Origin: Acanthochromis polyacanthus
Taxonomy: Eukaryota > Chordata > Actinopteri > Pomacentridae
NCBI RefSeq assembly: GCF_021347895.1
Contig: NC_067119.1
Location: forward strand, 3,546,534-3,610,533
Direction: 5' to 3'
Length of the DNA: 64,000 bases
The notes under the pieces were generated by a model. It did not search any database and had not been told where the DNA came from. It worked only from the letters and a program-made list of their open reading frames with translations. Position 1 is the stretch's first letter. Every line of letters starts with the position of its first letter. The translations under genes were made by a program, and so were the position numbers. This document shows, in pieces, positions 1-10,880 of this stretch.

Positions 1-825
1 GTAGAGGATGTATGGCATCCACAGCACATAGAAGACGCTGGTGATGCGGAACAGCACCATGGCGTAGCGTTTGTCCGGGCAGCCCTCGCAGCGCTCGCCT
101 TTATCGCCGTCTGCCTGCGAGCTGAAGCGGGCGTGGCGCTGCGTGATCTCCCTGGTGTGCTGCCGGCAAATCTTGAATATACTCCCGTAGGTGAAGCAGA
201 CCGTGAGCGCCGCCGGGGCGTACAGTAGGGCCACGATGAAGGTGCTGAAGCCCGGGTTGGTCTTCCACGAGTCGGCGCACCACTGGAATATGTCTCCGTG
301 GTAACCGGGCTTCCCCCAGCCGAAGAAGGACGGTAGGAAGATGAGCGCGGAGTAGATCCAGATGAGGACGATGCACACCCGCAGGCGGCACGGCGTCACC
401 AGTGTGGCATACGACAGCGGCCGGGTGATGGCGATGTAGCGGTCCACGCTGATGCACGCCAGCGACGCCATGGAGACGCTCTTCAGCACTGACACCATGT
501 AGCCGAACGCCTTGCAGGTGAGCTCCTCATTGAGGCCGCGGAGGTAGTGCAGGAGGGACAGCGACGGCACCAGGCAGCTGACGCCCACCAGCAGGTCGGC
601 GTAGGCCATGGTCTGGATGAAGTGGCTAGTGGTGTGGTGGTGCAGCAGCGGGGCGCAGTGGAAGACGAAGATCACCACCAGGTTCCCGGCAATGATGAGC
701 ACGGTGAGGAAGAGGATGACGACCACTTCCAGGACGCAGGTGTCCAGGCTGCGGGAGTAACCCACAGCACCCAGCAGGCAGAACGGGGGAGAGTCGCTTT
801 GGTTGACGTCAGAGGAGGAGTTCAT
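1..825 (-). CDS. gpr21: GPR21-like orphan class A GPCR, 5' portion (runs off left edge)
   Basis: An uninterrupted minus-strand frame of 275 codons starts at the ATG at 825-823 and is still open at base 1, so the C-terminus lies outside the window. The short N-terminus ([11 protein letters not shown]) carries an Asn-x-Ser glycosylation site. It is followed by TM1, a TM2 with [16 protein letters not shown], the DRY box (VDRYIAIT, Asp about residue 128), a TM4-ECL2 segment containing [17 protein letters not shown], and TM6 ([17 protein letters not shown]) at the edge. The family is GPR21/GPR52, constitutively active orphan receptors of the plasma membrane. The N-terminus and the [11 protein letters not shown] stretch favour GPR21, while some positions ([15 protein letters not shown]) resemble GPR52. 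No intron is seen, as expected for this family. In mammals GPR21 is nested inside RABGAP1; no RABGAP1 exon was recognised here. The paralogue choice is an inference. Confidence 0.88.
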   Translation of the reverse strand, partial: MNSSSDVNQSDSPPFCLLGAVGYSRSLDTCVLEVVVILFLTVLIIAGNLVVIFVFHCAPLLHHHTTSHFIQTMAYADLLVGVSCLVPSLSLLHYLRGLNEELTCKAFGYMVSVLKSVSMASLACISVDRYIAITRPLSYATLVTPCRLRVCIVLIWIYSALIFLPSFFGWGKPGYHGDIFQWCADSWKTNPGFSTFIVALLYAPAALTVCFTYGSIFKICRQHTREITQRHARFSSQADGDKGERCEGCPDKRYAMVLFRITSVFYVLWMPYILY

Positions 826-1056
826 GTTTGGATTGGAGAAGGGGAGGCGGCCTCAGCTGGACGCCGCCGCCACCATCGCCGCCATCCTGTCGTCCGCTTT
901 CCTTTTTCTCTCTCTTTATCGCTGCTAATCCAGAAGTTGCTCCAAAAACAAAGCGCCCGTTCTTCTTAAATCAGCATCTTTTGTGGCTCAGCGGGCAGAG
1001 CGGCTTGTCCTTAAAGTAGCAGGAAAGCGTCGGTGCAAGCAGAATGCAGCCGGGCT

Positions 1057-1074
1057 CTGCTGCTGCTGCTGCTG
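1057..1074. repeat. (CTG)6 microsatellite
   Basis: Six tandem CTG triplets follow CGGGCT. On the minus strand they would read as poly-Gln codons in a chance frame. Confidence 0.9.
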
Positions 1075-1526
1075 CATGTGTGCAACCTCGACAGGCAAGC
1101 GGGGGGGAAAAAAGTAGAACAAGAGATGCCAGTCTGATGCTGCAGTGCAACCCGTCCTCCCCTCGCAGCTGCTTCTCACGCCCCCCTCCCTCGACTACAG
1201 ATCCTGAGGTAAGCACTTCGCTCCGGCGCGCAGCCACAAGCAGCCATCCAAAAACAAAAATAAACAAAACACAGCAGCTCCGGCGCTAACGCTTTCCCGT
1301 CAGGACTGCCCCGCCACATCTGGAGGCTTCACATTGACTGCAGATGTTTTCAGGCAGCATCATGAATCCAGAGGTGAAGCCGGCAGGACGTGGAGCTTCT
1401 GGAGAGGCTGCTGGCCGACTTCCAGTGAGACTGAATGTGGACCTCCTCTCTGCTGTAGCGGCTCTATAGTGATGATGCAGCGCTGCCACCGCCGCCTAAC
1501 TCTCCACCCCCTGCTCGATCGCCTGC

Positions 1527-1553
1527 CTCTCTCTCTCTCCGACACACACACAC
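1527..1553. repeat. Compound (CT)n-(AC)n microsatellite
   Basis: CTCTCTCTCT is followed after a short break by ACACACACAC within a pyrimidine-rich stretch that continues to about 1620. Confidence 0.85.
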
Positions 1554-1839
1554 TCGCACTCTGGTGTTCCCTCCCCTCTAACACACACTCTTCCTCCCCT
1601 CCTCTTCCTCCCTCTATTTGAATTTTTCATTCCCTTCCTCTGTATCTCAGAAACCCTCTTCAGATGAAGCTGCACAGCAAAAACAATGAACCCAACCTGG
1701 TTAAACACACCGTAAAAATATAAACGTTCCAGTTTTGGTAAATTAGAGAGAATTTGAGCGAAATAACATAAAAACATAAAAAAGCATAAATTTCCTTTCA
1801 AAAGAACTGGCCCAAAGAGTACAATACCAGGCAAAAAAA

Positions 1840-2300
1840 GGTGTTGTCCCTTTCAAAAAACAGGTAGAAACTGTAAAATAACCAAAAATAAAAAGAATGA
1901 AACTACATGTTAACTCTAAAAAAAAACAGACTAAAACCGTAAATTAACAGAAAAATAGTACAAATTCAGACATTATCAATTAAAAAAAAACTGAAAAAAA
2001 GCAATAAATTAGACGTTATCACTTAATACAAACTAGAAACTGTGAAATTATAGAAAAACAGCAAAAATTTAGATGTAATTTAAAAAAAATACAGGTCAAA
2101 ACTGCAAAATAACAGAAAAAAGCACAAATTTAGATGTTATTCTTTAGAAGAAAAACAGGCAAGACTGAAAAATAACTTTAAAAAAGCAGGAATTTACACA
2201 TTAACTATTTGAAAAAAAAAAGCCAAAATCACAAATAACATAAAAAGCATAAATTTAGATGCTACTCCTTTTAAAAAAAAAAAAATGGCATAAACTTTAA
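1840..2300. repeat. Degenerate AT-rich tandem repeat, unit about 55-65 bp
   Basis: A block of the form AAAAACAGG..AAACTG.AAAATAACAGAAAAA.GCA.AAATTTAGA.GTTAT recurs about seven times with many mismatches. Bases 2300-2760 continue as AT-rich DNA with weaker similarity and no gene. Related wording recurs at about 7380-7900. Confidence 0.7.
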
Positions 2301-2764
2301 ACTAAACTAACAATTTCTTTTTAATTCTTATTTTTCTTATTTTTAATTCAAAACTACACATAATATGTAGCAAAAATCACAGAAAAAAAACATGAATTTA
2401 TTTGTTGGCTGTGAACAAAAAAAATAAAAAAATCTTGTTGTAATATAAATTTTAAATTAATCTTTTACAATTTTTGACTGTAAAATTACTGCACTTTTAC
2501 TGTACTGAAATCAGCCCAAATTATCATCATCCCAGTTTTGTAAAATTACAGATAATATCCAGTAAAATCACAGAAAAACACGATCAAATCAAAAGCTAAC
2601 CTCTAATTATTTTTAAAGTATTTAAATCAGCAAAAAAATCCAAAATTTAAATATATATTATACAATATAGAAATGCAAATTAAAAATATAATAATAATAT
2701 ATGATAAAAATATATAATATAATTTTGACTACTAATGATGTGTATGGGGATAAAAATCCCTGAT

Positions 2765-3075
2765 TTTGTGTAATTTTCTTCATTTATTTCTGCTCTCTAC
2801 TTCATCCTTCATCTCGACCAACACTCACTTCCCTCCCAACAGGAAGCCCCGCCCCCTCCACATCCACTCAGCCAATGAGCACCGAGCAGGTTTCCCCATC
2901 TCCACAGAGACGGTTCACACCCACCCACGTGCTGCGAACACACACACACACAGCCACCCCTCGCATATGAGGAGAAGACACAGCAACACGCACACACGTG
3001 TTGGGAGACACGGCGGGGAGCGATCACACATGAAGCATCAGAAGCAGAACGTGAGGAGAGTCTTCTGATCATCGG
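2765..3075. promoter_or_regulatory. Promoter-like block with GC box, CCAAT box and E-boxes (candidate)
   Basis: A GC-richer island in AT-rich surroundings holds GCCCCGCCCCC, then AGCCAATGAG about 20 bp later, and CACGTG-type E-boxes in CCCACGTGCTG and CACACGTGTTG. A CA-rich tract lies between. No gene was recognised on either side, so this is only a motif cluster. Bases 3076-3360 are AT-rich and empty. Confidence 0.25.
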
Positions 3076-3589
3076 AGGAGGAATTCCTGCAGCGACCGGA
3101 AAACCAAGGATTCAAAAGCTCCTTTAAAATGTTTATACCAACCCACTGAGCACAAGTGTGGAGTTAACACGGATAATACTTAATTAAATTCAAATAAAAT
3201 AGAGTTATTAGGATCATTTAAAATACAAATATTAATACAAATAAATATTTTTAAATGTATTGATTTAGTTAATTTAGGACAAAACAATAGGAGGAAATTT
3301 AAAGATTAACAAGTGTTTGACACTAACGTGTCTATGTCCGCCGCCACACTGTTTAACAGATGTTATTGGAAAAAAATGTTAGTAATAACAGACAATGAGT
3401 GAGTGAGTGAGTTGTTGTTTAACGCAGTTTTGGCAGTATTTCAGCCATTAACAGCAGGTATAACAGACAATGAATAATGAAAATCAACAACAAGAATGAA
3501 GAAACAAATAACAGAATTAAACTGAAAACAACTTGTGAAAGGTTTTATTATTTTAGAAAACACATGGCCTTAAGGCAGAATTCATATGA

Positions 3590-3950
3590 AACACAAGGAT
3601 TTCAAAGTCAACAAACGCTCGGTGTGACCTTGAAAATTATGCGAAGGTCACCCAAATCGAGTGGTGTCGGGAGATCATCCTAATACATGTTGACATCAAA
3701 TTTGAAGAAGATCCGACAATTCCTTCATGAGATATCGCGCAGACAAGGATTTCAAAGTCAAAGTCAACAAATGCTCGGTGTGACCTTGAAAATTATGCGA
3801 AGGTCACCCAAATTGACTGGTGTCGGGGGATCATCCTAATACATGTTGACATCAAGTTTGAAGAAGATCCGACAATTCCTTCATGAGATATCGCGCAGAC
3901 AAGGATGCGGGACGTACAGACGTACGGACGTACGTACGGAGGTGAATACT
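3590..3950. repeat. Tandem duplication, period about 156 bp, with ACGTAC-rich tail
   Basis: The block running from CAAGGATTTCAAAGTC through TGACCTTGAAAATTATGCG to GAGATATCGCGCAGA occurs twice (TGACCTTG at about 3625 and 3781) with a few mismatches. A GACGTACGGACGTACG tail follows, then GGTGAATACTAGGTCCCCCG. It looks like one end of an interspersed repeat with an internal duplication; the family is not identified. Bases 3951-4240 hold no gene. Confidence 0.75.
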
Positions 3951-4239
3951 AGGTCCCCCGCTTCTCGCGCGTTCGCGCAGCGGGGAACAAAAAGCCTTTT
4001 GCTTAAACTATTTAAGAAAATATATTTTAAAAAAGACTGCTTGAAACATAATATGAAGAATGACAGTGTTGATGGGTTTTCTTAAAACGTAAATATACAG
4101 TTTAATGCAAACGCACAGAAACGTAACTGGTAGAAGTTAAAAAGTTTAACTGCATCCTTCTATTTTTTACAATTAACACGTAAATACTTTTTCTGTACTG
4201 CATTAAAAACAACCAGATAGAAAACACAAAACACCACTA

Positions 4240-4775
4240 GGCTCGCAAATGACCTCTTTAGGCTATCAGCTAGCATCCCAAAGTTAGTCACTGGAATCCT
4301 TAGGCAAACAGTTACCATTCCCAGGCTGGTCACTGGCATTTCCAGGCTAACAGCTAGCATTCCTGTGCTAAAAATTGGCATTCCTAGGCTAGCAACCAAA
4401 GTTCCTGTGTTACAAACTAACATTCCTAGCTTTGAAACTACAATTCCTAGGCTAGCAAAATGAATTTTTTAGGCTAACAACTAGCCTTCATAGGCTAACC
4501 GCTATCATTCCCAGGCTCATAATTTGCATTCCGAGGCTGGCCACTAACAATTGAAAGCGAGCTACTAGCAGCCCGTGGCCAGCAAGTAGCATTAATGGCC
4601 TAAGAACTGTCATTCTGAGACTAGCAATTAGCAGTCCTGGGCTAGCAACTAAAGTTCCTGTGGTACAAACTAGCATTCCTAGCTCAGAAAATACAAATTC
4701 TAGGCTAGCCAAAGGCATTTTTAGGCTAACAGCTACCCTTCATAGGTTAAAAACTGGCATTTCTACAGTTCTACA
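4240..4775. repeat. Degenerate minisatellite, unit about 21 bp (left part)
   Basis: Units of the form GCTAGCAACTAGCATTCCTAG repeat with roughly 20-23 bp spacing and heavy divergence. The same array resumes at 6065, so the DNA between was inserted into it. The minus-strand open frames here (Met/Leu/Ala/Ser-rich) are products of the repeat, not genes. Confidence 0.85.
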
Positions 4776-5342
4776 ATTTCATTTAGCAGACGCTTTTGTT
4801 CAAAGCGACGTACAACACAAGCAAGAATTCAGACATAAGGAGAAACCTGTAGTAAGTGCAAAAAGTGCTTCAAGTGCGATTGGTCAAAGGTGTTGCCATC
4901 AAGTTTTTTTTATTTTATTTTTTTATTTTATATCCCTTATTAATCCCACGAGGGGAAATTCTGATTTAAGTTGCAGAAGTGGCAACCACTCCCCCCGTTT
5001 CTTTTTTTTTCCAACTTTGTCAGTGCTAAATAAGTGCTGGGTTTTGGACCACCTGACTTATTCTACCCCTAAGGTGGAGTCAGATTAAGTGCCTAGGTGT
5101 TCTCTGAACAACTGAGTCTTCAATTGTCTCTTAAAAGTAGGAAGGGACTCAGCAGAACGCACAGAGTTTGGTAGTTTGTTCCACCATTTGGGAACAACAG
5201 AGGAGAAGATGTGTTGTAAGCCAGGAGGACAGTTTTCAATTTGATTCTGGCTGCAACTGGAAGCCAGTGAAGGGAGATGAACAGGGGAGTGACATGAACT
5301 CTTTTGGGCTGATTGAAAACCAGACGTGCTGCTGCATTCTGG

Positions 5343-5925
5343 TAGCCTAGCCGCGCTAGACAACCCACGGCAACAAATTTAATTCTCTGCCAGGGTGGGT
5401 CTAGTTACCCTCCATAAGGCTCGAGGCTGGATTCTCCTAAAACTGGCCGGACCAATCACCATGAAGTGTAGAGTTAGAAGGCGGGCGTAACGAAGTGACG
5501 ACAGAGGCGTGACGATTCTGACAGAAACAACCGGCGCACAATAAACAGTTACCTTTCGACTCGGCTTTGGCCACAGTCCTTAAAGATTTGAAGCTAAAAT
5601 TCAACTTGAAAGATAAACAAAGGACGGCACTTAAGTGTTTCATTGAGAAGAAAGACGTATTTGGACTTATGCCGACGGGATATGGCAAATCCTTAATATA
5701 CCAGTTGGCTCCGCGGTTCCGCTGGTTGGGAAGCTAATGGGACTTAGCCACAATCCGCCGGTGCTCTCGGAACCACGTCAGCCTATTCGTTGCGCTGATT
5801 GGTTGTATACCTACCCAATTGCTGCAGAGGGATTTGATAGACAACCTTTTAGCCCGCCTCCCTCCCTGTCGAGCTTCCCTAGACCCTTGTGCCGTCAGAA
5901 ACATGGGTGTAGCATGGCTAGGCTA
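5343..5925 (+). mobile_element. 583-bp DNA transposon derivative with 9-bp TSD
   Basis: The ends are inverted (TAGCCTAGCC... and ...GGCTAGGCTA) and the flanks are a perfect 9-bp duplication GCATTCTGG (5334-5342 and 5926-5934). Removing the element and one duplication restores the LINE reading frame through QNAAARL, which proves insertion. The first ten terminal bases match; beyond that the ends diverge, apart from a shared GGGTCTAG subterminal block. The superfamily is unassigned; a 9-bp duplication is compatible with MULE-type or related elements. It carries a helicase-like coding remnant. Confidence 0.85.
5546..5737 (+). pseudogene. RecQ-like helicase fragment inside the DNA element
   Basis: The plus frame reads ...FNLKDKQRTALKCF then DVFGLMPTGYGKSLIYQL, which contains a Walker A (GYGKS) preceded by the Q-motif-like spacing seen in RecQ/SF2 helicases. 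It stops at the TAA at 5735-5737 shortly after motif I, so only the first helicase motifs are present. It is either captured host sequence or the residue of a helicase encoded by an autonomous parent element. It is not a functional gene here. Confidence 0.7.
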
Positions 5926-6064
5926 GCATTCTGGATCATCTGTAGAGGTTTGACTGTACATGCAGGGAGACCTGCCAGAAGAGAGTTGCAGTAGTCAATG
6001 AGTGACATCACAAGAGCCTGAGTTGTGTGGCCTGTTGGGTCAGGAAGGGTCTGATCTTCCTGAT

Positions 6065-6285
6065 GTATTTCTAGACTGGCAACTAGCAGTCCTGGGCTAG
6101 CAATTGGAATTCTAAACTGAAATGATAACTGGAATTCCAGAGTTACTAGGCTAGCAACTAGCATTCATGGACTAGCAACTGCAATTCTACAGTTACTAGG
6201 CTTACAACTACCAATCCTGAGCTAATAGCTACCATTCCTGGGCTAACAACTATCATTCCTGAGCTAACAGCCACCATTCCTGGAA
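6065..6285. repeat. Degenerate 21-bp minisatellite (right part)
   Basis: This continues the GCTAGCAACTAGCATTCCTGG array interrupted at 4776. Identical unit vocabulary on both sides shows that the LINE landed within the array. Confidence 0.85.
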
Positions 6286-8839
6286 GTTCCCGGCAGAGCT
6301 CGGCTGGTTTCGGTCAGTCCGTTGTTCTTACGGTTCTGTAAGCGTTACCACCAGAACACGCTGTCTGCTGATTCACCACATCAAACCACAGCTCTCCTGT
6401 GATACTCGGAGGTTCTAGTGGGGAACCGGAGGGCAGAACGTCTTCCCCTTCAGGGCAGCTGGAACAGAGACACCATTCAGCTGCTGCTTGTTTTGTTGCC
6501 GCCGTACGGTATCCTCCAGGTCAGAGGTGACACATCTGCTCGGCTAATGAGGCCTGACGCCTGAACAAACGGCCGGTTTGTCCGACCAACAGAATCTCCA
6601 GCACCTCCGCCATAAAGCCAACACTCTCATAAACAGCATTCAGCCGATGGGAGGTTAAAAAAAACACCTTGTGACTGATAAAAAAGGAAGCTTGTGATGC
6701 TGCAGAGAGACTGAACACCTGAGGGTCGGAGAGTCGGCGGCGAGAGGAGCTAAAAACGGATCCCGCTACAGGAAATCACATTATTCTGTAATTACAAAGC
6801 CGACATTAAGATCAGGATTTCGGAGAAAGTTAGGACGCAACTGAGGATGACTCATCGGCTGTAAATGCTCTGTACTGCTACCTAATAAATACATATTAAA
6901 ACAAATACATTAAATAACTGCAGAACCATTGATTTACTAAGAGAATTATGAGAAAACCACTAATTTGGAGTATTAAAAATAGAGAAATAGTGGTATCCAA
7001 AGGTGTTTTGTCAGAAAAACACCCAGTCGAGGAGAAAAACTGTCTTTAAAATGGACTTTTGTTTATTTCTAAAGGTAGAAAATCATTCCTGACCCCAAAC
7101 TGTGACATATTTGTGCTGCTAATTTAAATAACGAGATGGCTACTTGTCAATTTTCAATAAATTCTGGGATGTTGTGACAGATATTTACTATTATTTCAAA
7201 AGAAAAACATAACAAGGATAAGAAATGGTAAACACATTTTTTTAACTGTTATTGTACAGATTTCCCTGTTTTTCCCTCAAAAAAATCCATGTACATGACA
7301 ACTTTTTTTTAACTGGCAAAAAGTGTGTATAATGTGCACATTTAAGAAAAATTGTTCTTGACTACAACATGTGACTCTAAAATAACCGCTTTACTGCATA
7401 TAAATCAGCAAAAATATTAATTTTTTAACAGACATTTTGTGGTTATTTTTAAAGAAAAACAATGCATAATAAGGATAAGAAATTATAAATACATTTTAAC
7501 TGTTATTGTACAGATTTCCCTGTCCCCCCCAAAAAAAAATCATTAAAACATAATAATTTACAAGTCAATTATTTCTAAAAATAGCAAAAACTAAAAATAA
7601 TCTCCACATCAAACATCTGCATTTTCACAAATAATAATTTGTTCTAGTGACCACCATGTGTGACTAAAATCCCTGTTTTACTGCATATAAATCAGCAAAA
7701 CATGTTATTTTTTGCAGGTATTTGCTGTTATTTTAAAAGAAAAACGCCAAAAAACAAGAAATGGTGAATATATTCTTTCACATTTATTGGACAGATTTCT
7801 GTGTTTTGCCCCCCAAAAATTCATTTCAACATATTCGCTTGTGACCACAATGTGGGACTGTAAAATCAGCCAAAAATGTTATGTTTACAGACATTTGAAC
7901 CAAACCCATCCAAAGAAAGCCTGACTATGGTACCTGATCTGAAAAAACGTTGTAAACACTAGAAAAGCTGCTCTGGGTAAAACAGAAGCATCACATTTAA
8001 AATCTTTTAGACTTTATTGATTATAGATCCGTACAGGATGAACTCTGGGTCAGTTAGTGATCTATGTTGTGGATTAAACGAAGCTTCCATTCAGAGAATT
8101 TGGCTTGGAGGAATTTTAGCAATGAGATTACTGTAAAAACTGGAAGAATCGTTTCAGCCCGATCGATTCTAAATAAATAAATATAAATAAATTCCCACCA
8201 CTTCCCTCAAACAGCAGAATCTCTCTAATCAAACACCTCTGAGCTCTACATGCAGATACCGTACGTTCACCGCCTTTGAGGAAATGCAAAAACGCTGCGA
8301 AAACATAAAAGCACATCCCTAATAATCAGCAGAGAGCAGCTGGAGTCGAGGTCAAAGCATCACCGGCGTTCACAGCAACAACTGCTGATTCTCCAGCTCA
8401 TAAAAGATGAAATAGGTCACATTTTCTGATTATAACCGCAACAAAAACCCTCAGTCGAATTCCAGGAGCTCTAAAGATCATTTGGTTCTCATATCCTGGG
8501 CTTTTCTTTATCAAGAAACTTGTGATTGTTCTCATAAAATAAAATAAAGACGACAGAAAGGAGTAAATAACATCAGACTGTTAAATACTTCCACAAGGAA
8601 ACGTCTCTGATAATAAAATGTCATTTACGATTACTTTTTGTGGATTTATAGCAATAATTAAAATGGGAAAATGTCTTGTTTTTGTCCCATAAACAGCTAA
8701 AAACCAGCAGCAAACAGAAAAACAGCAAATCCTCACATCATATTAATATAATAAAAGATTAATGATCATAAAACGAGCAAAGCAGAGCGTTTGACTGACT
8801 AGAATTAATGACACCAAAATATGCTTCAATAGCTATAAA
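6286..8839. other. Non-coding; AT-rich from 6860 with weak long-period repeats
   Basis: Bases 6286-6860 have balanced composition and no recognisable coding frame. From about 6860 the DNA is AT-rich. At about 7380, 7680 and 7860 a phrase like TTACTGCATATAAATCAGCAAAA followed by a GTTATTTTTAAAGAAAAAC block returns, indicating an old repeat of 200-300 bp period. No RNA gene or protein-coding exon could be supported. Confidence 0.5.
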
Positions 8840-9200
8840 AAAAAGACACAAAAGGATGCTAAAATAACTAAAAGATGACTCAAAAAGATGCCAAATTTAG
8901 CACAGAAATATAACCAAAATGTCAAAATGATGCTTAAATAACATTAAAATGAATGACAGACATAAAAGGATGCTTAAATAAACAAAAAAAAGACACAAAA
9001 ATGACAAAAGAATACTGTAATAACCCATAAATGACAAAGCAATGCTTAAATAACTAAACAATGACTCAAAAAGACAAAATATGACACTAAAATAACACAA
9101 AAATGACAAAACGATGCTTAAATAACACAAAAGGAAACAAGACACAAAAAGAATCTAACCTAGCTAAAAAAAATTACACAAAAATTACACAAAATTATGC
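8840..9200. repeat. Degenerate minisatellite, unit about 30-35 bp
   Basis: AAAATGACAAAA.GATGCTTAAATAAC(A/T) recurs about ten times. The minus-strand frame at 8897-9145 (Leu/Ser/Phe/Cys-rich) is its translation and is rejected as a gene. Confidence 0.75.
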
Positions 9201-9462
9201 TAAAATAACACACAATATGACATTTTATGTATTTAAATCAACAAAAAACATTTTACATAAAAATACAAGGATTTTAAATAATTTTTTAAAATAATTTTTG
9301 AACTGTTATTTTCCATCTTTTGTTAAACTATGACTGAATAAAACAATAAAAATTTGCAAATCAAAGATGTACATTTTTTCACAAATCTTGACTAGATTTT
9401 AAACATCCATTAACTGTAAAACTATATCACTTTAAATACATTTAAATCAGCAAAATATTAGT

Positions 9463-9467
<5 letters not shown>

Positions 9468-9508
<41 letters not shown>
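9468..9508. repeat. (TA)n microsatellite
   Basis: About 20 uninterrupted TA dinucleotides in AT-rich DNA. Bases 9509-9790 remain AT-rich without a gene. Confidence 0.95.
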
Positions 9509-9511
<3 letters not shown>

Positions 9512-9790
9512 ATTTAAAAATAACATTGTTTTGGTTGAATTACAGATAATTTTTACAGAAAAAAATTAGCGGATTAAAAAAACTGTCAAAATCTATTGCA
9601 AGTATATTTAAATTTTTTGATTTATCAGCTTTTATTTAACAATGAGTGACCATAAAAATTCTGCTTCACGGTATTTAAATCAGTTAAAAATAATATTTTG
9701 TAGATATTTGCGAATTATTTTTAATTTTGTCAGTAAACTTTACAGTTTTCAGCATATTTTCTATCACCAGATTTGAACTCTTTCTTCCTT

Positions 9791-10520
9791 TTTTACAGCG
9801 TACTATGCATTTGATTTGGTGTCAACGCTACATTTTTCGACTTTAATCGTCTTTGTCCACTGCGAGGACACGCTATCAGCCGTGCAGACTCGCGCTATAA
9901 AAGCTAATTGCTGCTGGCACCAGGCAGGTGTCCCCCTAACGAACCATTGGCCTGAGGTTAATTCAATTTGGACGGCGGCTCTCGCAGGTCACAGCGTCTC
10001 TCTGGATAAAAAACACGTTCTGGTTGGAAATGGGGCAAAGACATGAACACATGAAAGATGCACGACGTCTGAATTATGCATGACGCTGTCGGGTGGCGGA
10101 CGGCGACCCGAGTTCAATATGTTTCTGCTGTGAACGTTCACACATCGTGTCCCTCGTGGTTTCAACGTTTTACTTTATTTACTTCTGACCACAAAACTGT
10201 TTAATAGAGACATTTATTAAGGTCTTGTGCTTCTGCTAAAAGCCAGTATTTACAGAAAACACTTGTTCAATCATGTCTGGACGCCTCAGGCCCAGTTTAA
10301 CTGCTGGAAAGCTGAATAAACCAGCGCAGAGTGATTTATCAGTTCTACACAAACATTATAAAACATTATTGAATGAGATAAGATTTATATCCTAGCGGCT
10401 CAAAATCAGACTTTTTATTTTGCATCACTACTTCCCATCATAAACTGGATATCAGTGGTTTTGACTGTTCCTGAGAAACAACAGGAAACTTTCTACAGAC
10501 TTTGCTGTATTCATTTACCC
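9791..10520. other. Unique non-coding DNA, balanced composition
   Basis: No supported exon. The stretch around 9895-9990 (AAAGCTAATTGCTGCTGGCAC and following) has the unique, mixed composition often seen in conserved non-coding elements, but conservation cannot be judged from one sequence. Confidence 0.3.
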
Positions 10521-10523
10521 TGA

Positions 10524-10746
10524 ACATCATGATGCTGCCACCACCGTGCTTCACATGATGCTGCCACCACCGTGCTTCACCTCACGATGCCGCCACCACC
10601 GTGCTTCACGTCACGATGCCGCCTCCACCGTGCTTCGCATGATGCTGCCACCACCGTGCTTCACATGATGCTGCCACCACCGTGCTTCACCTCACGATGC
10701 CGCCTCCACCATGCTTCACATGATGCCGCCACCACCGTGCTTCATG
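10524..10746. repeat. Minisatellite array A, 26-29 bp units, about 8 copies
   Basis: Eight units of ATGATGCTGCCACCACCGTG + CTTCAC with 26- and 29-bp variants (CTCACGATGCCGCC...). Read on the minus strand the unit codes GEARHGGGS/MKHGGGS-like peptide, the same motif as array B at 12467. Confidence 0.95.
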
Positions 10747-10880
10747 TCATCAAGTTCAAGTTTCAAGTTTATTGTCATATACATTAGGGTACAAAGTACC
10801 ATAAGCAATGAAAAATGGTTTGCCCTCGGCACACTGTCTGCAAATTAATACAATAAGCAAAATCATAGTTCATCAAAATA
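10747..10880. repeat. Interspersed repeat end (TTCAAGTTTATTGTCATATAC type)
   Basis: CAAGTTCAAGTTTCAAGTTTA followed by TTGTCATATACA and GGGTACAAAGTACCAT matches a phrase I remember as very common in fish genomes. Family and full boundaries are not determined. Confidence 0.5.

Larger units (their letters stand above)
826..1640. other. 5' flank of the receptor gene, GC-rich, no supported gene
   Basis: No coding frame here resembles a known protein. It contains a CpG-containing, G/C-rich stretch upstream of the receptor ATG, a (CTG)6 run at 1057-1074 and a CT/AC microsatellite at about 1527-1553. It probably holds the 5'UTR and promoter of the receptor. Several short open frames on both strands overlap each other and look like chance frames. 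Confidence 0.4.
4776..6064 (-). mobile_element. L2/CR1-like LINE, 3' fragment, split by a DNA element
   Basis: Minus-strand translation gives the C-terminus of a non-LTR retrotransposon ORF2. DYCNSLLAGLPACTVKPLQ and MIQNA lie right of 5925. The frame resumes left of 5343 with AARLVFNQPKRVHVTPLF, SLHWLPVAARIKLKT and, with frameshifts, VVPKWWNKLPNSVRS and LKTQLFREH. The 3' untranslated part carries the motif TTTAGCAGACGCTTTTG, common in fish genomes, and TTAATCCCACGAGGGGAAA. It is 5' truncated and dead. It lies inside the 21-bp minisatellite. Confidence 0.8.

Noticed and set aside
101..457. 118-codon minus frame over the receptor gene
   Set aside because: Shadow of the GPR21-like frame, which is the only one with TM helices and the DRY box.
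5085..5363. Independent gene in the minus frames at 5085-5368
   Set aside because: They are the C-terminus of a LINE ORF2 in shifted frames.
8897..9145. Membrane-protein-like minus frame rich in Leu, Ser, Phe and Cys; similar frames at 14606-14988, 23378-23620, 25469-25969, 33898-34392, 37922-38248, 44803-45178 and 63703-63993
   Set aside because: All coincide with degenerate A/T-rich minisatellites; hydrophobicity comes from T-rich codons.
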